Assembly (NCBI GenBank): GCA_900756605.1
Contig: CAAEKX010000275.1
Coordinates: 1 to 8,071 of the forward strand
Length of the DNA stretch: 8,071 bases
Source: Coriobacteriia bacterium
GTDB taxonomy: Bacteria; Actinomycetota; Coriobacteriia; Coriobacteriales; QAMH01
Direction: 5' to 3'
The notes beneath the pieces are model-generated. The model was not told the origin of the DNA, did no database searches, and was given only the letters and a program-made list of their open reading frames with translations. This document shows positions 5,306-8,071 of this stretch, piece after piece; position 1 is the stretch's first letter; the number at the start of each line of letters is the position of its first letter. A program made the position numbers and the translations under genes.

Positions 5306-5992
5306 GTGTCGGGTACTCTGAGCGCTTTTTTTGATGAGTGTGGCCAGGAAAATAAGTTCCAGTCTGACACCAAGTACTACCTCCTCACGGTCGTGCTTCA
5401 TGACCAGCAAAATTCTATCGACAGCCTTATCACGGACTATGAGACGAACCTGCGCGAGTCGTCGCTGCCTGATGTTCCGTTTCATGCATATGATCTTCAG
5501 CATAGGCGCGGCGGATATGCGGGTCTCGAATTCGAAACCCGCAAGAAATTGTTTGCTAAATTCGAAGGGTTTATTCGCAAGTTGCCAGTAACGTACAGGA
5601 CGTTCATCTATCGTCGTCCCGAATTCAAGACTGCGAAAGCTTTGTCCGAGCGCATGCAGCGCGATTTGTCGTCGTTCATTCGAGATCGCTACTCCGAGTT
5701 CCAGCTGTACGCAACAGTTGCAATTTATTACGATGGTGGTCAAGCCGCTGTCGGTGCCGCCATTCACCGTGCATTTGACGAGACGCTATCGACCAACACC
5801 GCCGACTACAAGCGCCTGCGGTACCAAGAACGCCGTCTTGCCCAAGCCGCTGACTACTTCTGCTCGATGGAGCTCGCTGCTCAGCGTTATGCCGACCACG
5901 AGGAGACCAATACCTATATCAAGCTCTTTGGTGGCCGCCGTTCCTTCAAGGCCAATCACCTCAAGCAGATGCGTAAGAAGCTGCACCATTAA
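5306..5992 (+). CDS. DUF3800 domain protein
   Basis: This 228-residue protein belongs to the uncharacterised DUF3800 family, which is often found near mobile elements and defence genes and has been suggested to have an RNase H-like nuclease fold. Family marks are an early FFDECG (Asp10, Glu11), VPFHAYDL (His60, Asp63), a central hydrophobic strand ending YYDGGQ (Asp143) and RLAQAADYFC (Asp183), the counterpart of the usual QxADY box; the acidic residues are candidates for metal binding. GTG 5306 is chosen because AGGAGG (5294-5299) sits 6 nt before it and the protein then begins directly at the conserved strand. An ATG at 5270, 12 codons earlier, lies inside a hairpin without a ribosome site. 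A run of seven T (5326-5332) lies in codons 7-9. It stands alone between two repeat- or structure-rich leaders, which suggests an acquired single-gene unit. No partner antitoxin is visible. Confidence 0.85.
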   Translation: MSGTLSAFFDECGQENKFQSDTKYYLLTVVLHDQQNSIDSLITDYETNLRESSLPDVPFHAYDLQHRRGGYAGLEFETRKKLFAKFEGFIRKLPVTYRTFIYRRPEFKTAKALSERMQRDLSSFIRDRYSEFQLYATVAIYYDGGQAAVGAAIHRAFDETLSTNTADYKRLRYQERRLAQAADYFCSMELAAQRYADHEETNTYIKLFGGRRSFKANHLKQMRKKLHH

Positions 5993-6070
5993 TTGACGTT
6001 TCCAACCTAATCACCTGTCCTTTGTGTCACTCCGGAGACAGCTTTCTCAATGCCACATATGAACTTTCTA

Positions 6071-6098
6071 TTCCCATTCGCGAATAAAGCGCTATACT
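6071..6098 (+). promoter_or_regulatory. Promoter of the MOSC gene
   Basis: TTCCCA (6071-6076) and TATACT (6093-6098) are separated by 16 bp. The -10 matches the consensus at 5 of 6 positions. Transcription would start near 6105, leaving a leader of about 114 nt before the MOSC start codon, long enough for a regulatory RNA. Confidence 0.6.
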
Positions 6099-6104
6099 CT
6101 GCTC

Positions 6105-6218
6105 ACGCCATGATTTGCCCGAAGGCCGTCGTGCAGCGGCCCAGGGAACACCCATTGGTTGCACCGGGTGCATCGAGGTGGCGCACGATGCATCGCCTCT
6201 CGCAAAGGAGCGTGCAAC
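6105..6218 (+). ncRNA. Candidate structured leader (riboswitch-like) of the MOSC gene
   Basis: A first stem pairs 6124-6128 with 6137-6141. Further down, 6158-6164 (GTTGCAC) is complementary to 6212-6218 (GTGCAAC), the seven bases between the AAAGGAG ribosome site and the ATG. The same 5' arm can instead pair locally (6160-6164 with 6168-6172), and 6169-6175 can pair with 6186-6192, so the pairings compete. This is the layout of a translational switch. Molybdenum-cofactor (Moco) RNAs precede cofactor genes in other bacteria, but a match to that consensus could not be verified by eye. Confidence 0.45.
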
Positions 6219-6725
6219 ATGGGCACCGTCAAAGCCGTTTGCACCAGCACCGTCAAGGGCATCCAAAAATCCGAGCAGCAGCATATCGACCTCATTCCCG
6301 ATTGGGGCATCGAGGATGACGCCCATGCCGGCCCATGGCATCGTCAGGTGAGCCTTCTCGGCTACGAGCGCATCGAGGCCTTCAAGAGGCTCGGCGCCGA
6401 TGTGGAGAACGGCTCGTTTGGCGAGAACATCATCGTCGAGGGCTACGACCTTAAATCGCTTCCCGTCGGCACGCGTTTTGTCGTGGGCGACGCGGTGCTG
6501 GAACTCACGCAGGTCGGCAAGCAGTGTCACAAGCACTGCGCGATCTACCACAAGATGGGGGACTGCATCATGCCGCGTGAGGGTGTGTTCTGCAAGGTGA
6601 TCAAGGGCGGTCGCGTTAGCGCAGGCGACTTCTTCGATATCATCGGCGATGTGCCCGTTGAGCCCTCGTACGACCCGTACGATATCCACGCACCGCGCCC
6701 CAAGACCTCATCGGCGGTCGCCTAA
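6219..6725 (+). CDS. MOSC domain protein, molybdenum-cofactor associated
   Basis: This is a 168-residue standalone MOSC (molybdenum cofactor sulfurase C-terminal) protein. MOSC domains bind the cofactor and are thought to deliver or handle sulfur for molybdoenzymes. It shows the pattern of the clostridial/actinobacterial type: GIEDDAHAGPWHRQVSLL (30-47), NGSFGENI (64-71), LPVGTRFVVGDAVLELTQVG (81-100), then CHKHCAIYHKMGDCIMPREG (103-122; Cys103, 107 and 116) and FCKVIKGGRVSAGD (124-137; Cys125). The cysteine-rich CAIYxxxGDCxMPREG block is the most distinctive part. The ATG at 6219 follows AAAGGAG by 8 nt; in-frame TTG 6159 lies within the leader. It is the second molybdenum-related locus in the window and probably serves enzymes such as that at 220-2595. 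Its tail (after about 145) is unstructured and proline-rich. Confidence 0.9.
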   Translation: MGTVKAVCTSTVKGIQKSEQQHIDLIPDWGIEDDAHAGPWHRQVSLLGYERIEAFKRLGADVENGSFGENIIVEGYDLKSLPVGTRFVVGDAVLELTQVGKQCHKHCAIYHKMGDCIMPREGVFCKVIKGGRVSAGDFFDIIGDVPVEPSYDPYDIHAPRPKTSSAVA

Positions 6726-6753
6726 TTGGTACTAGAATGCACGTATGCATAAT
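6726..6753 (+). promoter_or_regulatory. Promoter of cysK with an internal inverted repeat
   Basis: TTGGTA (6726-6731) and CATAAT (6748-6753), spaced 16 bp, give a start near 6760 and a 23-nt leader. An inverted repeat, ATGCA (6737-6741) and TGCAT (6746-6750) around CGTA, covers the spacer and enters the -10, where a repressor could bind. Confidence 0.45.
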
Positions 6754-6782
6754 GGCAATCACGAATAGGGAAGGAATATCCC

Positions 6783-7718
6783 ATGCGCATACATAAGAAC
6801 GTCTTTGAGCTCATTGGCAACACGCCGCTTGTCGAGCTGACGAATTACGAGAACAATCACGGTCTGGATGCCAGGATCATCGCCAAGGTGGAGTACTTCG
6901 AGCCTGCCGGCTCGATCAAGGACCGCATCGCGAAGGCCATGATCGACGAGGCCGAGGCAAACGGCCTGTTCGATGCCGACACGGTCATCATCGAGCCTAC
7001 GAGTGGCAACACCGGCATTGGTCTTGCCGCCATCGCCGCCGCTCGAGGCAACCGCATCATCATCGTGATGCCCGACACCATGTCCGTCGAACGTCGCAAG
7101 CTCATGCGCGCCTACGGTGCAGAGCTCGTGCTCACGCCTGGCGCAGACGGCATGAAGGGCGCCATCGCAAAGGCCGAGGAACTTGCCGCGGAAATCCCGA
7201 ACTCGTTCATTCCGTCGCAGTTCACCAACCCGGCCAATCCGGCCATCCACTATCGTACGACGGGCCCCGAGATTTGGGAGGCCACGGACGGTACGGTTGA
7301 CATTCTCGTGGCGGGTGTCGGCACCGGCGGCACGATCAGTGGCACGGGCGCGTATCTGAAGGAGCAGAACCCGGACGTGCAGGTTGTTGCCGTGGAGCCG
7401 GCGGACTCGCCCGTACTCTCGGAAGGCCGAAGCGGGTCGCACGGCATACAGGGCATCGGCGCCGGCTTCGTGCCCGAGACGCTCGACACGGACGTCTACG
7501 ATGAGGTCATCACCATCACCAACGAGGAGGCCTTCGAGGCGGGTCGTGAGCTTGCCGCACGTGACGGTCTGCTCGTTGGCATCTCGTCCGGTGCTGCCGT
7601 AGCCGCTGCCGCAAAGCTCGCGCAGCGTTCCGAGAATGCCGGCAAGAACATCGTGGTGATCCTGCCCGACACCGGCGAGCGCTACCTCAGCTCCGCCATG
7701 TTCGACTTCGCGGAATAG
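6783..7718 (+). CDS. cysK: Cysteine synthase (O-acetylserine sulfhydrylase)
   Basis: This 311-residue PLP enzyme makes L-cysteine from O-acetylserine and sulfide in the cytoplasm, the last step of sulfur assimilation. PLP would bind Lys46 in EPAGSIKDR; TSGNTG (73-78) is the substrate-binding loop; GTGGT (180-184) holds the cofactor phosphate; GIQGIGAGFVP (221-231) is the active-site loop typical of CysK; GISSGAA (266-272) supplies the serine near the pyridine nitrogen. The length and the closing VVILPDTGERYLSS match the type-A enzyme family. AAGGA at 6771-6775 is 7 nt before the ATG. CysM (thiosulfate- or phosphoserine-using) variants are the alternative, but the motifs fit CysK better. It has its own promoter and a hairpin behind it, so it is probably expressed alone. 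Confidence 0.95.
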   Translation: MRIHKNVFELIGNTPLVELTNYENNHGLDARIIAKVEYFEPAGSIKDRIAKAMIDEAEANGLFDADTVIIEPTSGNTGIGLAAIAAARGNRIIIVMPDTMSVERRKLMRAYGAELVLTPGADGMKGAIAKAEELAAEIPNSFIPSQFTNPANPAIHYRTTGPEIWEATDGTVDILVAGVGTGGTISGTGAYLKEQNPDVQVVAVEPADSPVLSEGRSGSHGIQGIGAGFVPETLDTDVYDEVITITNEEAFEAGRELAARDGLLVGISSGAAVAAAAKLAQRSENAGKNIVVILPDTGERYLSSAMFDFAE

Positions 7719-7725
7719 GTCCCGG

Positions 7726-7755
7726 TGGCAATGGGGGGCATGCCCCTTGTTGCCA
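7726..7755 (+). terminator. Strong hairpin after cysK, probable transcript end
   Basis: Bases 7726-7738 pair with 7743-7755 over 13 bp (three G-U pairs in the middle) around a CATG loop, beginning 7 nt after the cysK stop. No T-run follows, so it may work with another factor or protect the mRNA end. Confidence 0.55.
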
Positions 7756-7794
7756 TCCATACCCTCCATGCATCACGCATTGCCGCATCACGCT

Positions 7795-7800
7795 TATAAT
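7795..7800 (+). promoter_or_regulatory. -10 box for the downstream permease gene
   Basis: A perfect TATAAT lies 32 nt before the GTG start; no convincing -35 box is found 15-19 bp upstream. A short CCCGG/CCGGG hairpin (7805-7809 with 7816-7820) sits at the expected transcript start, before GGAGGG. Confidence 0.4.
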
Positions 7801-7832
7801 GGCGCCCGGTAATTCCCGGGACGGAGGGCGTC

Positions 7833-8071
7833 GTGCGTTTGCGATACCGATTGATGCAGCTGCTGCGCAGGCACTGGATGCTTGCCGCTGCCGCATTCGT
7901 CGCCCTCGTCTCCATGCTCTTCGTGCCGCCCGATGAGGAATACCTTGGCTACTTCGACTGGAAGACCATCGGCTGCCTGTTTTGCGTGCTGGCCGTTGCG
8001 AGTGCGCTGCGAAACGCGGGCGTCTTCGACTGGGCCGCCCGTGCCGCCATCGCGCGCTTCGCAAGCCCGCA
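7833..8071 (+). CDS. Membrane permease, ArsB/SLC13 ion-transporter type, N-terminal part
   Basis: Seventy-nine codons are present before the window edge. A basic start (MRLRYRLMQLLRRHW) leads into a first membrane helix (about residues 16-33). FVPPDEEYLGYFDWKTIGCL follows in a loop, then a second helix (about 46-62), and FDWAARAAIARFA. The VPP...YLGYxDWxTxGxLFC pattern is what I recall from the start of ArsB/CitM/SLC13-like anion permeases, which move dicarboxylates, sulfate, arsenite or other ions across the inner membrane. The substrate cannot be told from this fragment; its place after cysK makes a sulfur-containing anion conceivable. The GTG start at 7833 is supported by GGAGGG (7823-7828). 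Confidence 0.65.
   Translation, partial: MRLRYRLMQLLRRHWMLAAAAFVALVSMLFVPPDEEYLGYFDWKTIGCLFCVLAVASALRNAGVFDWAARAAIARFASP

Noticed and set aside
6025..6041. Possible terminator behind the DUF3800 gene
   Set aside because: Only a 4-bp TGTC/GACA stem can be drawn and no T-run follows.
6027..6689. 220-codon open frame on the - strand opposite the MOSC gene
   Set aside because: It is antisense to a clear MOSC protein and its leader, with no recognisable domain.
6759..7769. 336-codon open frame on the - strand opposite cysK
   Set aside because: It mirrors cysK codons, starts in the intergenic region without a ribosome site, and its His/Asp/Arg/Gly-rich composition is typical of antisense translation.

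Overview
The window looks like a piece of a high-GC anaerobic actinobacterial chromosome. The best guess is a gut Coriobacteriia/Eggerthellaceae member: a cytoplasmic DMSO-reductase-family molybdoenzyme with a small two-cluster ferredoxin-like partner is typical of those genomes, and the coding style and GC-rich repeats fit. This assignment is inference from remembered family resemblance; no search was run.

Region 1 (1-4850) is one probable transcription unit built around a molybdoenzyme. It opens with the last 30 codons of an iron-sulfur subunit belonging to an upstream, apparently paralogous enzyme, followed by an intercistronic hairpin. Then come the 791-residue bis-MGD oxidoreductase (220-2595), its 162-residue 2x[4Fe-4S] partner (2598-3086), a SlyD-type FKBP chaperone/prolyl isomerase (3101-3538), a 70-residue protein with eight cysteines in CxxC pairs (3549-3761), a DnaA/Hda-like AAA+ protein overlapping it by 4 nt (3758-4459), and an 84-residue acidic Ala/Glu-rich protein (4527-4781). 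An 11-bp-stem terminator at 4809-4847 closes the unit. No twin-arginine signal, membrane anchor or TorD-type chaperone is visible. The four small downstream genes could be a dedicated maturation or quality-control set for the enzyme; this is a hypothesis.

Region 2 (4851-5305) has no gene. It holds a repeat-rich element (four A-tract repeats at 41/51/41-bp spacing, short GGGAAGATG tandem repeats, and near-identical 16-bp direct repeats at both ends). It is followed by an extended -10 promoter and a compact leader with three overlapping, partly exclusive hairpins in front of a DUF3800 gene (5306-5992). DUF3800 genes are known for structured RNA motifs upstream.

Region 3 (5993-6725) carries a MOSC-domain protein of the molybdenum-cofactor type. 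It is preceded by a promoter and a ~114-nt leader whose alternative pairings could mask or free the sequence next to the start codon, a riboswitch-like layout.

Region 4 (6726-8071) has cysK (O-acetylserine sulfhydrylase) with its own promoter and a hairpin after it, then the start of a membrane permease resembling the ArsB/SLC13 ion-transporter superfamily, cut by the window edge.

Overall theme: molybdenum-cofactor enzymes and their upkeep, with sulfur assimilation next door and a small DUF3800 island in between.
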